Shown: positions 25,728 to 36,229, counted from the stretch's first letter. The stretch is DNA of 64,000 bases from Antarctobacter aquimaris (GCF_900184945.1 NZ_FXYF01000005.1:281019-345018), one strand, 5' to 3'. Notes: generated by a model not told the origin, from the letters alone. Numbers and translations: made by a program.

Positions 25728-26621
25728 TCAGGCGGGCGGCGCCTCTGCATCCCCCTCGCGGAAGGCCGCGAGGATCTCGGCCACCAGCGGGTTGGGAAAG
25801 CGGCGCTGCAATGTGACCGCGCAGAACACCTCGGTGATGCCGTCGAGGTGGGCGAGGTCCGCCAGCTCGCCCGAGGCCAGTTCGTCGCGCACGACGATGG
25901 GCGGGATCACCGCCAGCCCCGCCCGCGCCCGCGCCAACAGGCGCAGCATCGCCATGTCGTCCGCCTCGGCCGCGATCCGCGGCACCACCCCCAGCCGCCC
26001 CACCAGCGCATCGAAGGAGGCGCGCAGGGCGGCCTCGGGCGTCGGCAGGATCAGCGGTTCGTCCCGCAGCAGGTCGGCCAGCGGCACGCCCAGCCGGTCC
26101 GGCGGCCCCACCAGGCTGACCGGCTGTTCCGACAGCTGGTGCACGAGGTAGGGGCTGGAGGCATCCCGCGCGGGCACGAGGTTCGTCAGCACCACGTCCA
26201 GCGACAGCCCCTCCAGCGCGCGCAACAGGTCGGCCTGCGCGCCCGACCGCAGCACTACCTCGACATCCGGCCGGCCGATGAAGGGCGCCACAAAACCGAT
26301 CTGGAAGTTGCGCGACAGCGTGGCCAGCGCGCCGATGCGGATCACCCGCCGCGCGGTGGCCGCGTGTTTCAGCGTCGCGCTCAGGTCCTTGGCGGTCTTG
26401 AAGATCGCCTCGGCATGATCCAGCGCGATTCGCCCCGCTTCGGTCAGCACCAGCCCTCGCCCCCGCCGCTCGAACAGATCGTGGCCCAGCGCCGCTTCCA
26501 ACGCCTTGACCTGCGTCGACAGCGCGGATTGCGACAGGTTCAGCGCGCGCGCCGCGCCGGTCAGGGTGCCATCGCGGGCGACCGCCCGGAACAGGCGCAG
26601 GTGATGCAGGTTCAGCGACAT
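25728..26621 (-). CDS. LysR-family regulator divergent from dabBA
   Basis: A 297-aa regulator. The N-terminal winged helix (LHHLRLFRAVARDGTLTG, then ARALNLSQSALSTQVKALE) is followed by a periplasmic-binding-fold effector domain. The start at 26621 follows GAAAGAG. It is divergent from the inorganic-carbon transporter genes, and the 104-bp gap holds an AT-rich stretch at 26650-26685 suitable for a LysR site. LysR regulators such as CbbR and CmpR control carbon-concentrating genes in other bacteria, so control of dabBA is inferred. Confidence 0.82.
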   Translation of the reverse strand: MSLNLHHLRLFRAVARDGTLTGAARALNLSQSALSTQVKALEAALGHDLFERRGRGLVLTEAGRIALDHAEAIFKTAKDLSATLKHAATARRVIRIGALATLSRNFQIGFVAPFIGRPDVEVVLRSGAQADLLRALEGLSLDVVLTNLVPARDASSPYLVHQLSEQPVSLVGPPDRLGVPLADLLRDEPLILPTPEAALRASFDALVGRLGVVPRIAAEADDMAMLRLLARARAGLAVIPPIVVRDELASGELADLAHLDGITEVFCAVTLQRRFPNPLVAEILAAFREGDAEAPPA

Positions 26622-26725
26622 GACTCTTTCACCAGACAGAACGATAAGCCACAACATATGTAATTTTATAAAATCTTCCAGCCGTTAGAAACACCTCGAA
26701 CGCAACTCGATCGAGGAACCGCGCC

Positions 26726-28288
26726 ATGTCCCCTGACCTCCCGGCTAGCCTGCTTGCCCCCGTTGTCCTTGTCCTCGCCGCGCTGGTCTTTGCCCGCACT
26801 CCCGGCCTGCGCCCCCGCGTCGTGACCTGGCTGCCGGAGACGGCGGCGCTGGTCGCGCTGGGCCTCTCCTTGCTGGGCCTGTTCCAGTTCCTGGCCGCCG
26901 GACCGATGACCGTCACCCTTGCAGAAGGCCCTCTGGCCCTGACGCTGCGCAGCGATGCCATCAGCGCCACGATGACCGTTCTGGTGGCCTTCATCGGCTG
27001 GGTGGTGATGCGCTATTCCCGCAGCTACCTGGACGGCGAGCCGCGCGAGGGCCGGTTTCACGGGCTGATGCTGGGCACGCTGGCCACGGTCCTTGTGCTG
27101 GCGCAGGCAGGCAGCCTGATGGTGCTGATCCTCGCCTTTGCTGGTGTCGGCCTGGTCCTGCGGCAGCTGCTGCTGTTCTACCCCGAGCGGCAGGCCGCGC
27201 GGCGCGCGGCGACCAAGTTCTCGCTGGTCTGGCACGCCGGTGACGTGGCCCTGGTGCTGGCGGCGCTGCTGCTGGCCGCGACCTATGCCACCGGCGACTT
27301 CACAGCACTGGCCGAGGCGGCCAGGGGCGGGCTGACCCTGACCGGGCACCTCGCGGTCGCCCTGATCGTGCTGGCGGCGGCGCTCAAGACCGCGTCCTTT
27401 CCGCTGCATGGCTGGCTGACCGAGGTGATGGAGGCGCCCACGCCGGTCTCTGCCCTGCTGCACGCCGGGATCATCAACGCGGGGGGCGTCCTGCTGATCC
27501 GCTCGGCCGACCTGGTGCAGGCAAGCGCGGGTGCGATGGCGGCGCTGGTGATGATCGGCGGGTTGACCGCCCTGTTCGGCGCCGTGGTGATGCTGACGCA
27601 AAGCGCGGTCAAGACCTCGCTGGCCTGGTCGACCGTGGCGCAGATGGGCTTCATGCTGCTGCAATGCGGGCTGGGTCTCTGGCCGCTGGCGCTGCTGCAC
27701 ATCGTGGCGCATTCGCTCTACAAGGCGCACGCCTTCCTGTCCTCCGGCGGCGCGGTCCGTGCCGTGGCGTCGCTGCGGCGGCCGGGGCCGGTGGCGGTGC
27801 CCCGGGTCGGCGCGGTGATGAAGTCCTTCGTGCTGGCGCTGCTGATCTACGGTGTGATGGCGGGTGTATTCACCTTGCTGGCGGGTCCGAAGTCGCCGCA
27901 GGCGCTGGCGCTGGGCACCATCCTGATCCTCGGCGTCGCCTACCTTGTGGCGCAGGGCCTGGCCGATGCCGCGCCGCGTGACCTGACCCGGCGCACGGCG
28001 CTGGCCTCGTTGGGGGCAGCGGCCTCCTACTTCGGCTTCCAGCTGCTGGCGACCGCCGTCTGGGGGCCCTCGCTGCCCGAGGCCCCGATGCCCGGCCCGC
28101 TGGAATGGGCGATGATCGTTCTGGCGCTGGCATCCTTTGGCCTGGTGGCCTTTGCCCAGGCCCTGCTGCCGCTCTGGGCGCATCACCCGGCCAGCGCCGG
28201 GCTGCGCGTCCACATCGCCAACGGCCTCTACCTCAACGCGCTCCTGGACCGCTTTATCGGCGGGTTCCGGACGACGACCTCGAACTGA
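26726..28288 (+). CDS. dabB: DabB, proton-conducting membrane subunit of DAB inorganic-carbon transporter
   Basis: A 520-aa membrane protein of the NuoL/MrpA family with about 13-14 hydrophobic segments. Family features are [19 protein letters not shown], then [16 protein letters not shown], and [15 protein letters not shown] with its conserved Lys and His. It is next to dabA and not with nuo or mrp genes. In the DAB complex it is thought to couple proton flow to CO2 hydration by DabA. The ATG at 26726 follows GAGG. The stop is 16 bp before the dabA start. Confidence 0.85.
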   Translation: MSPDLPASLLAPVVLVLAALVFARTPGLRPRVVTWLPETAALVALGLSLLGLFQFLAAGPMTVTLAEGPLALTLRSDAISATMTVLVAFIGWVVMRYSRSYLDGEPREGRFHGLMLGTLATVLVLAQAGSLMVLILAFAGVGLVLRQLLLFYPERQAARRAATKFSLVWHAGDVALVLAALLLAATYATGDFTALAEAARGGLTLTGHLAVALIVLAAALKTASFPLHGWLTEVMEAPTPVSALLHAGIINAGGVLLIRSADLVQASAGAMAALVMIGGLTALFGAVVMLTQSAVKTSLAWSTVAQMGFMLLQCGLGLWPLALLHIVAHSLYKAHAFLSSGGAVRAVASLRRPGPVAVPRVGAVMKSFVLALLIYGVMAGVFTLLAGPKSPQALALGTILILGVAYLVAQGLADAAPRDLTRRTALASLGAAASYFGFQLLATAVWGPSLPEAPMPGPLEWAMIVLALASFGLVAFAQALLPLWAHHPASAGLRVHIANGLYLNALLDRFIGGFRTTTSN

Positions 28289-28304
28289 TCGGAAGGATAT
28301 GCAG

Positions 28305-30680
28305 ATGTTCATGCAGCACACCCAGATCTCTCCCGCACGGGTTTCCGGCCTTCTGGACGCCGCCCGCAGCGCTGCCCGCGCGATTCCCCCGGCCTTTCCG
28401 CTGGACGCCACCGTCGCGGTCAACCCTGCCTTGGGCCAGACCCATGAGGACCTGGCCACCGCCAGCGCCCGACTGGCACGGGTCGCCGGGGTGGTCCTGA
28501 CCCGGCCCCGGTCGGACTACGCCGCCGACATCAAGGCCGGCAAGATCACCAACGACGACCTTGCCGCCGCGCTGATCGCCTGCCCCTCGGCGCTCAAGCC
28601 GCACGACCTCGCGCTGCTCAGGGCCAAGGTCGCGATGGACGCACCCGCGCCCCGGCCCTTGCCAACAATCGCGGAACTGGCGGCGCAGGCGACGGGCACG
28701 GATTGGCCCGCGGTGATCGAACGGACCTTCGGCCTCTGGGCGGCGGGGTATTTCGACCGGGGCCAGGCGCTGTGGTCACACACCCCCGGGCGCGGCGCCT
28801 TTGCCGCCTGGCAGGCCTGGGCCAGCCGCGACCTGACGCCGGAAATCGCCGGGTTGCGCGGCTTTTGCGATCACGCCGCCCATGCGCCAGACACGCCGGA
28901 ACGGTCGATCCTGCGCGCCGCCGAAAGGCTGGGCCTGGATGAGCGCGCGGCCGGGACGGCGTTCCACCGACTGCTGGCGGACCTGGGCGGCTGGGCGCAG
29001 CACGCGCGCTGGCTGCTGTGGCAGGCCGAACTGACCGGGGACAGCGACAACACCTTGGGCGACCTGCTGGCCATCCGGCTGATATGGGAAGAGGCGCTGC
29101 TGGCGCATGTGCCCGAGATCGCGGACCAGTGGCACGCCGTGGTCACCGCCCATGCCGCCCCGGTCGCGCCGACACCCGACCAGGTGATCGACGCCATTCT
29201 CCAGGACGCGGCCGAGCGTGCCTTTCAGCGGCAGTTGTCCCTGCAACTGGGCGGCGCGCAGGGCACGCCGACCCGTCCGGTGTTGCAGGCCGCCTTCTGC
29301 ATCGACGTGCGGTCCGAGGTGTTCCGGCGGGCGCTCGAGGCGCAGAACCCGGCCATCGAGACAATCGGCTTTGCCGGGTTCTTTGGCCTGCCGCTGGCGC
29401 ATACCGCGCATGGCTCGGACACGGTCGAGAGCCACCTGCCGGTGCTGCTGACCCCGGGCCTCACCTCGACCAGCGGCACGCAGGGCCCGGACGAGATCGA
29501 AAGCCGCATCTCGGCGCGGGCCGTCCGTGCCTGGGGCCGGTTCCGGCAGGCGGCGGTGTCGTCCTTTGCCTTTGTCGAGGCGGCAGGGCCGTTCTACGGC
29601 GCCAAGCTGGTCAAGGACGCTCTGGGCCACGCCAAGGCAACCAGGGCCGACCCGGCGCCACAGGTCGTCGGCGGGCTGGACGCCCAGACCAAGGCCGAGA
29701 TCGGCGCCAAGGTGCTGAAGGCGATGAGCATGACCGGCGGCTTTGCCAAGCTGGTCCTGCTGCTGGGCCACGGCGCGCAGGTCACCAACAACCCGCACGA
29801 AAGCGCCTATCACTGCGGCGCCTGTGGCGGTCACACCGGCGAGGTGTCCGCCCGGCTGCTGGCGCAACTTCTGAACGATCCCGAAACGCGGGCGGGCCTG
29901 ACGGCGCAGGGCATCGACCTGCCGCAGGACACGCTGTTCGTGGCCGGTCTGCACGACACCACCACCGACGCGGTCACGCTCTATGCCGATACCGCCGCCC
30001 CGGATCACCGGGCCGAGCTGAAGCAGGCGCAGCGCTGGCTCAAGGCGGCCGGCGCGCAGGCGCGGGCGGAACGCGCCCTGCGGATCAAGGGCGCGACCGC
30101 CGACACCGTGGCCGCGCGGGCGACCAACTGGGCCGAGGTGCGCCCGGAGTGGGGCCTGGCCGGTTGCGCCGCCTTTGTCGCGGCGCCGCGCGCGGTCACG
30201 GCGCAGGCCGACCTGGGCGGTCGGTCCTTCCTGCACAGCTACGACTGGACCACGGACGAGGGCTTTGCCACGCTGGAACTGATCCTGACCGCGCCGGTCG
30301 TGGTCGCCAGCTGGATCAGCCTGCAATACTACGGCTCGGCCATCGCGCCCGAGGTCTTTGGCGGCGGCAACAAGCTGATCCACAACGTCACCGGCGGCAT
30401 CGGCGTGGTCGAGGGCAACGGCGGTCGGCTGCGGCCCGGCCTGCCGTGGCAGGCGGTGCATGACGGCCAGCACCTGGCGCATGAACCGCTGCGGCTGTCC
30501 GTGCTGGTGGAGGCGCCCGAGGCGGCGATCTCCGACGTGCTCAGGAAGCACCCGGAGGTGCAGGCGCTGTTTGACAACGGCTGGCTGCACCTCTTCACGC
30601 TAAAGGAAGGGCGGATCGCGGCGCGCTACCGGCCGGGCTTGTCGTGGTCGGGCGAAAGGCCCTTCGCGCAGGCGGCCTGA
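28305..30680 (+). CDS. dabA: DabA (DUF2309), carbonic-anhydrase-like subunit of DAB transporter
   Basis: A 791-aa protein of family DUF2309/UPF0753. The beta-carbonic-anhydrase-like zinc site is intact: C332 and D334 in FCIDVRSE, H489 in LLGHGAQ, and C504 in YHCGACGG. The 15-residue His-Cys spacing equals that described for Halothiobacillus DabA (H524, C539). It is expected to trap CO2 as bicarbonate in the cytoplasm, driven through DabB. The ATG at 28305 is preferred since GGAAGG lies 8 bases upstream; the ATG at 28299 is too close. Confidence 0.88.
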   Translation: MFMQHTQISPARVSGLLDAARSAARAIPPAFPLDATVAVNPALGQTHEDLATASARLARVAGVVLTRPRSDYAADIKAGKITNDDLAAALIACPSALKPHDLALLRAKVAMDAPAPRPLPTIAELAAQATGTDWPAVIERTFGLWAAGYFDRGQALWSHTPGRGAFAAWQAWASRDLTPEIAGLRGFCDHAAHAPDTPERSILRAAERLGLDERAAGTAFHRLLADLGGWAQHARWLLWQAELTGDSDNTLGDLLAIRLIWEEALLAHVPEIADQWHAVVTAHAAPVAPTPDQVIDAILQDAAERAFQRQLSLQLGGAQGTPTRPVLQAAFCIDVRSEVFRRALEAQNPAIETIGFAGFFGLPLAHTAHGSDTVESHLPVLLTPGLTSTSGTQGPDEIESRISARAVRAWGRFRQAAVSSFAFVEAAGPFYGAKLVKDALGHAKATRADPAPQVVGGLDAQTKAEIGAKVLKAMSMTGGFAKLVLLLGHGAQVTNNPHESAYHCGACGGHTGEVSARLLAQLLNDPETRAGLTAQGIDLPQDTLFVAGLHDTTTDAVTLYADTAAPDHRAELKQAQRWLKAAGAQARAERALRIKGATADTVAARATNWAEVRPEWGLAGCAAFVAAPRAVTAQADLGGRSFLHSYDWTTDEGFATLELILTAPVVVASWISLQYYGSAIAPEVFGGGNKLIHNVTGGIGVVEGNGGRLRPGLPWQAVHDGQHLAHEPLRLSVLVEAPEAAISDVLRKHPEVQALFDNGWLHLFTLKEGRIAARYRPGLSWSGERPFAQAA

Positions 30681-30690
30681 ATGGACAAGC

Positions 30691-30718
30691 GGCGCGGCGG
30701 AGGTCTCTTCGCCGCGCC
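30691..30718. terminator. Hairpin between convergent dabA and NTF2-like gene
   Basis: A perfect 9-bp inverted repeat (arm GGCGCGGCG) with a 10-nt loop lies between the two stop codons and abuts the stop at 30719. There is no U-run on either strand, so it is at most a weak bidirectional terminator. Confidence 0.45.
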
Positions 30719-31723
30719 TCAGGTACGCGGCACCGCCTGCATGCGGGCCAGGATATCGACGCCCTGCGTCTTCCAGAAGTGCAGCAGGTCGATGAAGATC
30801 CAGTTCTCGGCCAGCTTGTCGCCGCTGCGGCGGTAGATGTCGATCACCCGCATCTCGCCCGGGGTGTCCGATCCGGGCATCCCCATGAAGCCGCCCTTGT
30901 GCCGGGCGGTAAAGTTCGGCCAGCCGAAAAAGCCGCCGTAGTGTCCTTCGGCCATGCGGCAGATGTGCCGGGTCTTGGAGCGGTCGGTAAAGGCGGCGCG
31001 GAACGGGGCCGAGTGCTGTTTCGCATAGCGCTCGATGGTGTAGGTCGCGCCGATGCCCGCCGGTCCCCACCAGATCATGTCGTCGTGCCAGGTGCGGGCC
31101 AGTTCCTCCTCCAGCGGCAGACCCAGCTGCCAGGTGCCCAGGTCGCCGATCATCGCGTTGATCGCGGCCAGCGTCGCCGCGCCCTCCGCCTCCGGCTGGG
31201 GACCGAACAGCAGCCCGTCGTGGGTCAGCGGGCCGGGCTGGACCAGGTGCGCGGCGGTCTGTGGCGGAAAAGGCGTCAGCCCGGTCTGCATCATCAGGTG
31301 CGGTATGTCGAAATACATCGCGGTTTCGGCGATGCGCCCGTTTTCGACCCGGTTGAACTCGCAATAGCGCAGAAAGGCCATCTTGCCCGTCGGTGCGATG
31401 CCCAGCCAGGGCCGGTCGAACAGCCCCATCAGGTGGCCCATCGACACCACCCAGACCGAGGCAAAGCCGTCCAATTCGTTGCGCCCGGCCATGAAGATGT
31501 CCACCCGCCGCTGCATCCGCGTCAGCGACTGCCGCAGCGGGCTCCAGAAGGCGGAGGCGACGGCCCCCGACCCCCGCAGCTCGCCAAAGGGGTGAAAGCC
31601 GCGCCACAGCCAGTCATCGGTCGCAAATCTCGTGGCCACTGGCTCCAGGTCGGCGGGTGCGGCGGCGTCGAGGGCCGCGTGAAACTGGCGGACGAGGTCC
31701 TTTTCAGCCTGGAAAGATGTCAC
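30719..31723 (-). CDS. Tandem NTF2-like (SnoaL-type) domain protein
   Basis: A 334-aa protein that appears to contain two NTF2/SnoaL-like cone domains. The first covers about 10-150 (ATDDWLWRGFHPFGELRG, then EFNRVENGRIAETAMYFD). The second covers about 180-325 (DDMIWWGPAGIGATYTIERY and RVIDIYRRSGDKLAENWIF). Such proteins act as small-molecule isomerases, cyclases or hydrolases, and the substrate is unknown. The GTG at 31723 is a tentative start with a G-rich stretch upstream. No signal peptide is visible. Decayed genes lie immediately upstream. Confidence 0.65.
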   Translation of the reverse strand: MTSFQAEKDLVRQFHAALDAAAPADLEPVATRFATDDWLWRGFHPFGELRGSGAVASAFWSPLRQSLTRMQRRVDIFMAGRNELDGFASVWVVSMGHLMGLFDRPWLGIAPTGKMAFLRYCEFNRVENGRIAETAMYFDIPHLMMQTGLTPFPPQTAAHLVQPGPLTHDGLLFGPQPEAEGAATLAAINAMIGDLGTWQLGLPLEEELARTWHDDMIWWGPAGIGATYTIERYAKQHSAPFRAAFTDRSKTRHICRMAEGHYGGFFGWPNFTARHKGGFMGMPGSDTPGEMRVIDIYRRSGDKLAENWIFIDLLHFWKTQGVDILARMQAVPRT

Positions 31724-32124
31724 CGGAGCCCCCCTGTTGGATGCGCTTGCGGAGAACACTTCCCAACTTGCCGCACCGCTGTCCAGCCTTCTCGCGGGTG
31801 TTTGCAAAGATAGCAGGACCTGTGGGGAGAAGGCAGGCGGCGGATACCCGGTTGCGCAATCTCGGCAAGCGCCGGGGCGGTCTCATCGGCGTCAAGAACC
31901 ATGGCCTGACCATCGCCAACCGCGCGTTCCCTGTCCTCCTGAGATCGTCCGGCTGCAACAGGACCACGACGATGCGGAAGAGTGCCGGCCTTCAGGACCC
32001 GACCGCAGGCGAAATCCTGATCGTCGGCATCGGCCAGCTTTTCGTCCAGGGCTGCCGCTGGATGGGCATCACAGGCTGCGGCCCCAAGACAGGGGCGATC
32101 GAATTCCTGGACACCTGGCGGCGC
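31724..32124. other. Gene-poor stretch with a possible aldolase fragment
   Basis: No intact gene was seen. On the plus strand at about 31850-31935 a short frame reads GGLIGVKNHGLTIANRAF, which loosely resembles the NHGLLT motif of class II aldolases. This is suggestive only. It leads into clearer gene remnants downstream. Confidence 0.3.
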
Positions 32125-32397
32125 CCCATCCAGACCGTGGGTGCCATGGCCCTGGGGACCGGGTCGATCGCGCCGGTGCACATGCTCGTCGGTCTCGGCA
32201 ATGCCCTTGTCGGGGAAGGTCAGGCACCTGTTTGCCGGCCCGACCGAAACCATGCTGATCGCCGCCGACGACAATGGGATCGGCACCAACCACACGCTGC
32301 CGACGAACAAGGCCGGGCGCCAAACCGGCGGGTTTTGGGCGGCCAAGCTCCTCGAGACGCACTCCTGCCAGAAGGTGCCGACCGACGAGGCCGCGGA
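32125..32397 (+). pseudogene. Remnant of histidinol/sulfopropanediol dehydrogenase family gene
   Basis: Two fragments of a HisD/HpsN-type dehydrogenase lie in different frames. The first reads TVGAMALGTGSIAPVHMLVG (about 32137-32196). After a frameshift near 32220 the second reads HLFAGPTETMLIAADD, then jumps directly to GTNHTLPTNKAGRQTGGF and QKVPTDEAA. The region that would contain the catalytic histidines is missing between IAADD and GTNHT, so there is both a frameshift and an internal deletion. The gene cannot be functional. Confidence 0.7.
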
Positions 32398-32634
32398 CCA
32401 GCGTCACGGGGTGGGCCGGACGGGTTCGTGCCGGGACCAAGGGACGCGGCACCCGGCGCAAGGCGGCAGAGCGTGCCGCCGTCCGGTCGCACATGCTGGC
32501 GTGGGCGCGTGTCGGGGCCGCGCAGCCCAATCGGCTGTTCTCGGCCCTCGTGTCGATTGCCGCCGACAACCAGGGCTTGCCGACGCACCACGGGGTGTTT
32601 CGGAGCGCCGAGCCGTTTCACGCGAGGGCGTGCC
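32398..32634. other. Unassigned DNA between two pseudogenes
   Basis: No frame in this stretch gives a recognisable protein family. It is probably further decayed coding DNA. Confidence 0.3.
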
Positions 32635-33110
32635 CTTGACCTGCGACCGCCACATGACTTCAGCCCCCGCCCCGCCGTCGCGGTGATCGAGGACAGAGAG
32701 GGCGAGGCCGCGCTCGACGCCGACCGGGGCGCGATCAACAGCGCCGTGCACACGGGCTTTGGCCCCTGCGGCGCGGTGATCAACGGGCGGATGCGCGACC
32801 TCGGCGACCTGCCGGAGGGCTGTCAGGCTCTCGCGGGCGGTATCGGCCCCAGTCACGGCCATGTGCGTGCGGCCGAGATCACCACCACGGTCAGCATCTT
32901 CGGGATGGACCTGGCCGACGGCGATCTGGTCCACGCCGACCGGCATGGCGCTGGTCATCCCCGCGGACCCCACCGACCGCCCTGGCACGGCCATCGCCAA
33001 GCTGCCGGAGACCGAGCGCGTCGTTCCGTATGCCGCACGCGCCCCCGGCTCTGGCTTTGCGAGGTTCGATACCGCCTGGGCGGCCTTCGAAAAGACCCGC
33101 ACCCAGGGCG
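32635..33110 (+). pseudogene. RraA / HMG-aldolase family pseudogene
   Basis: The frame reads AVAVIEDREGEAALDADRGA, then GAVINGRMRDLGDLPEG, GIGPSHGHVRAAEI and VSIFGMDLADGDLVHADRHG, the core of RraA-like 4-hydroxy-4-methyl-2-oxoglutarate aldolases. Near 32945 the coding frame shifts and continues as ALVIPADP, AIAKLPETERVV and FARFDTAWAAFEKTR, the family's C-terminal part. The N-terminal ~50 residues are not recognisable. The frameshift and missing start mark it as a pseudogene that ends beside the homospermidine synthase stop. Confidence 0.72.
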
Positions 33111-33119
33111 CGTCCACCC

Positions 33120-34541
33120 TCAGGTGGCCAGCACGTTGCGGAACTGCCAGGGGTCGGTTTCGTCGATGTCCTCGGGGAAATGCTCCCAGCGGTCCTGCAA
33201 CGGGGTCCAGTCGGTGTAATGCGCCTCCACCGGCCCCAGGTAGGGGCGCTGGATCTCCAGACAGCGGGCGTGGTCCATCTCGTCGGTTTCGACGATCCCG
33301 GCGCCGGGGTTCTCCAGCGCCCAGACCATGCCCGCCAGCACTGCCGAAGTGACCTGAAGCCCGGTCGCGTTCTGGTAGGGGACAAGGTCGCGCGCCTCTT
33401 CGTTGGACAGGCGCGAGCCGTACCACATTGCGTTCTTCTCATGCCCGTAGATCAGCACGCCCAGCTCGTCGATGCCTTCGACGATCTCGTCCTCGGACAG
33501 GATGTGGTGTCTGGTCTGCTGGCGGCCCGAGCCGAACATCTCGTGCAGCGACAGCACCGCGTCGTCGCAGGGGTGATAGGCATAGTGGCAGGTCGGCCGG
33601 AACTCGGGGTTCGCCGCATCGCCCACGGTGTAGTAGTCCGAGATCGAGATCGCCTCGTTGTGCGTCACGAGAAAGCCGAACTGCGGGCCGGGTGTCGGGC
33701 ACCAGGTGTGCACGCGGGTGATAGCGCCGGGGCGCTCCAGCCAGATGCCGGCCTGGCAGCCGGTCTCGTGCCGGTGGCCATTCTCGGGGAACCAGGTCTC
33801 ATGCGTGCCCCAGCCCAGCTCGGCGGGCTGAAAGCCTTCGGAGATGAAGCCCTCGACCGACCAGGTGTTGACGAAGGTGCCGCGCGGCTTGGGCACGCGG
33901 CGGGCCTGGGTGTCCCGTTCGGCGATGTGGACGCCCTTGACGCCCAGCGACATCATCAGCCGGGCCCAGCCGTCGCGGTCCGTCGGCGCCGTGACCTCGC
34001 GCCCAAGGTCGGCAGCCAGCCGCAGCAGCGCCTCCTTGACGAACCAGCTGACCATGCCGGGGTTCGCGCCGCAGCAGCTGACCGCCGTGGTGCCGCCCGG
34101 GTTGCGCGCCTTTTCATCCCGCACCATCTGTCGCAGCGCGTAGTTGGTGCGCGCGGCGTTGTCGGTCGTGCCGAAATAGTAGCCGGCCCAGGGCTCGGCC
34201 ACGGTGTCGATGTAGGGCACGCCGATCTCGCGGCAGAAGGTCATGATGTCGAGCGATGAGGTATCGACCGACAGGTTCACGCAGAACCCCTTGCCATCGG
34301 GAAAGAGCTCTCCCAGCACCTCGCGGTAATTCTCGGGGGTCAGGGCCGTCGAGACATGGTGCAGCTTGTGCTGGCGCAGGAACTTGGCCTGTCGGGCGTC
34401 CGGCTCGATCACCGTCAGCTTGTCGGCGTCATAGTCGAAATGGCGTTCGATCAGGGGCCAGACGCCCTTGCCGATAGAGCCGAAGCCGATGATGACAATA
34501 TGGCCCTCGATCCGGCCGTAGACGGGGTAATCCTGAGTCAA
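33120..34541 (-). CDS. hss: Homospermidine synthase
   Basis: A 473-aa cytoplasmic enzyme that makes sym-homospermidine from putrescine in an NAD-dependent reaction. The N-terminal Rossmann fold has IVIIGFGSIGKGVWPLI. Family blocks include VNLSVDTSSLDIM, YIDTVAEPW and SCCGANPGMVSWFVKEAL. The length fits bacterial Hss (~475 aa). The start is a TTG at 34541 with a perfect AGGAGG upstream; a longer frame to 34649 lacks a ribosome site. Homospermidine is the typical triamine of many alphaproteobacteria. Confidence 0.92.
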   Translation of the reverse strand: MTQDYPVYGRIEGHIVIIGFGSIGKGVWPLIERHFDYDADKLTVIEPDARQAKFLRQHKLHHVSTALTPENYREVLGELFPDGKGFCVNLSVDTSSLDIMTFCREIGVPYIDTVAEPWAGYYFGTTDNAARTNYALRQMVRDEKARNPGGTTAVSCCGANPGMVSWFVKEALLRLAADLGREVTAPTDRDGWARLMMSLGVKGVHIAERDTQARRVPKPRGTFVNTWSVEGFISEGFQPAELGWGTHETWFPENGHRHETGCQAGIWLERPGAITRVHTWCPTPGPQFGFLVTHNEAISISDYYTVGDAANPEFRPTCHYAYHPCDDAVLSLHEMFGSGRQQTRHHILSEDEIVEGIDELGVLIYGHEKNAMWYGSRLSNEEARDLVPYQNATGLQVTSAVLAGMVWALENPGAGIVETDEMDHARCLEIQRPYLGPVEAHYTDWTPLQDRWEHFPEDIDETDPWQFRNVLAT

Positions 34542-34632
34542 TTGAGCCTCCTGCACAGTCCTATCCGCTATAGGGGGCGTGGTGGTGCAACGCAAATCCC
34601 CTGCCCCTCTGGCACATCCCCGAACGGAAAAA

Positions 34633-34658
34633 GCCGCCGGAGCGGGCACTCCGGCGGC
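34633..34658 (-). terminator. Rho-independent terminator of tctCBA (copy 1)
   Basis: A perfect 10-bp stem (arm GCCGCCGGAG) with a 6-nt loop is followed on the minus strand by TTTTT (34628-34632). It begins 26 nt after the tctA stop. Confidence 0.88.
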
Positions 34659-34684
34659 CTTCTGTCATGACACAGGCGACAGGG

Positions 34685-36229
34685 TCAGTCGACCAGCTCG
34701 CCCTTTTCTTCCTTGCTGGCGGCCAGCTTCATCCGCCGCTTCAGTGCCGCGCCAAAGATGATCGGCAGGATGAAGCCCACGAAGGCCACGACCCACAGCC
34801 CGATCGCCAGCGGCGAGCCGACCAGGACCCACCAGTCGCCGTTCGAGATCGAGATCGCGCGGCGCAGGTTGGCCTCCATCGCGTTGCCCAGCAGGATGCC
34901 CAGGATCACCGGCACCAGCGGCACGTCCAGCTTGCGCAGGATCCAGCCCATCACGCCAAAGCCGACCATGACCATCAGGTCAAAGCTGGAGCCCGAGATG
35001 CCGTAGATGCCGACAAAGGACACCATGGCCACCACCGGCATCAGCACGCGCGGCGGCACCAGCAGGATGCGGGTGAACAGGCCCACCATCGGGATGTTCA
35101 TCAGCAGCAGCATGAAGTTGCCGATGAACAGCGCCGCGATCAGGCCCCAGACCACGTCCGGGTTCTGCGAGAACAGCAGCGGCCCCGGGGTGATGTTCAG
35201 CGCCAGCAGCACCGCCAGCAGCACCGCCGTGGTGCCCGATCCGGGCACGCCCAGCGCCAGCATCGGCACCAGCGCCCCCCCGGCGGCGGCATTGTTGCCC
35301 GCCTCCGGTGCGGCCACGCCGCGCGGATCGCCCTTGCCAAAAGTGCCGTGCTTGTCCACCAGCCGCTTTTCCATCGAGTAGGAGATGAACGATCCCAGCG
35401 AAGCCCCTGCCCCCGGCAGAACGCCCGCAACAAAGCCCAGCACCGAGGTGCGCAGCATGGTCGGCGTGCACTGCTTGATCATGCTCCACGGCGGGGTCAG
35501 GCGGCCGATCACGATCTTCTTGGCATCGGCCCCGGACTCACCGTGGCGGTTCTCGAGAAAGATCAGCACTTCGCTCAGCGCGAACAGGCCGACGAGTGCC
35601 ACGAGGAAGTCGATCCCGTCATACAGGTGCACCTCGCCGAAGGTGAAACGCGGCACGCCGGTCTGGCCGTCGACGCCGACCATCGCGATCAGCAGGCCGA
35701 GACCCGCGGCAAAGGCCGCCTTGCCCTGGTTGGTCGACGAGATGCCGCCCAGCGTCGCAAAGGCCAGCGTGAACAGCGCGAAGTATTCTGCCGGGCCGAA
35801 TAGCAGCGCGACCTTGACCAGCTGCGGCGCGATGAACACCAGGCCCCAGGTGGCAAAGAATGCGCCCACGAAGGAGGCGATGCCCGACAGCGCCAGCGCC
35901 TCGCCGGCCTTGCCCTGTTGCGCCATTGGGTAGCCGTCAAGGCAGGTCATCAGCGCCGGTTCATCGCCGGGGATGTTCAGCAGGATCGAGCTGATGCGCC
36001 CGCCGTACATCGCGCCGTAGTAGACCGAGGTCAGCAGAATCAGCGCGGCGACAGGCGGCAAGCCGAGGGTAAAGGCCAGCGGGATCAGGATGGCGACGCC
36101 GTTTGACGGGCCCAGCCCCGGCAGCGCGCCCATGATGGTGCCCAGGAAACAGCCGACGGCGGCCAGCAGCAGGTTCTGCCAGGTGATGGCGATCCAGAAG
36201 CCGTCGCCGAGCGAGGATAGTGCGTCCAT
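34685..36229 (-). CDS. tctA: Tripartite tricarboxylate transporter large permease TctA (copy 1)
   Basis: A 514-aa membrane protein with about 12 transmembrane segments. The TctA signatures are LPGLGPSNGVAILIPLAF, then YYGAMYGGRISSILLNIPGD and the mid-protein GVLPGAGASLGSFISY. It is the main permease of the Tct system, which imports citrate-like or other carboxylates using a periplasmic TctC protein. GGAGAG precedes the ATG. It lies 15 bp after tctB and is followed by a strong terminator. Confidence 0.93.
   Translation of the reverse strand: MDALSSLGDGFWIAITWQNLLLAAVGCFLGTIMGALPGLGPSNGVAILIPLAFTLGLPPVAALILLTSVYYGAMYGGRISSILLNIPGDEPALMTCLDGYPMAQQGKAGEALALSGIASFVGAFFATWGLVFIAPQLVKVALLFGPAEYFALFTLAFATLGGISSTNQGKAAFAAGLGLLIAMVGVDGQTGVPRFTFGEVHLYDGIDFLVALVGLFALSEVLIFLENRHGESGADAKKIVIGRLTPPWSMIKQCTPTMLRTSVLGFVAGVLPGAGASLGSFISYSMEKRLVDKHGTFGKGDPRGVAAPEAGNNAAAGGALVPMLALGVPGSGTTAVLLAVLLALNITPGPLLFSQNPDVVWGLIAALFIGNFMLLLMNIPMVGLFTRILLVPPRVLMPVVAMVSFVGIYGISGSSFDLMVMVGFGVMGWILRKLDVPLVPVILGILLGNAMEANLRRAISISNGDWWVLVGSPLAIGLWVVAFVGFILPIIFGAALKRRMKLAASKEEKGELVD

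Noticed and set aside
31657..33219. A single 520-aa plus-strand ORF
   Set aside because: It joins pieces of unrelated families (HisD-like and RraA-like) whose other parts lie in different frames, so it is decayed DNA and not one gene.
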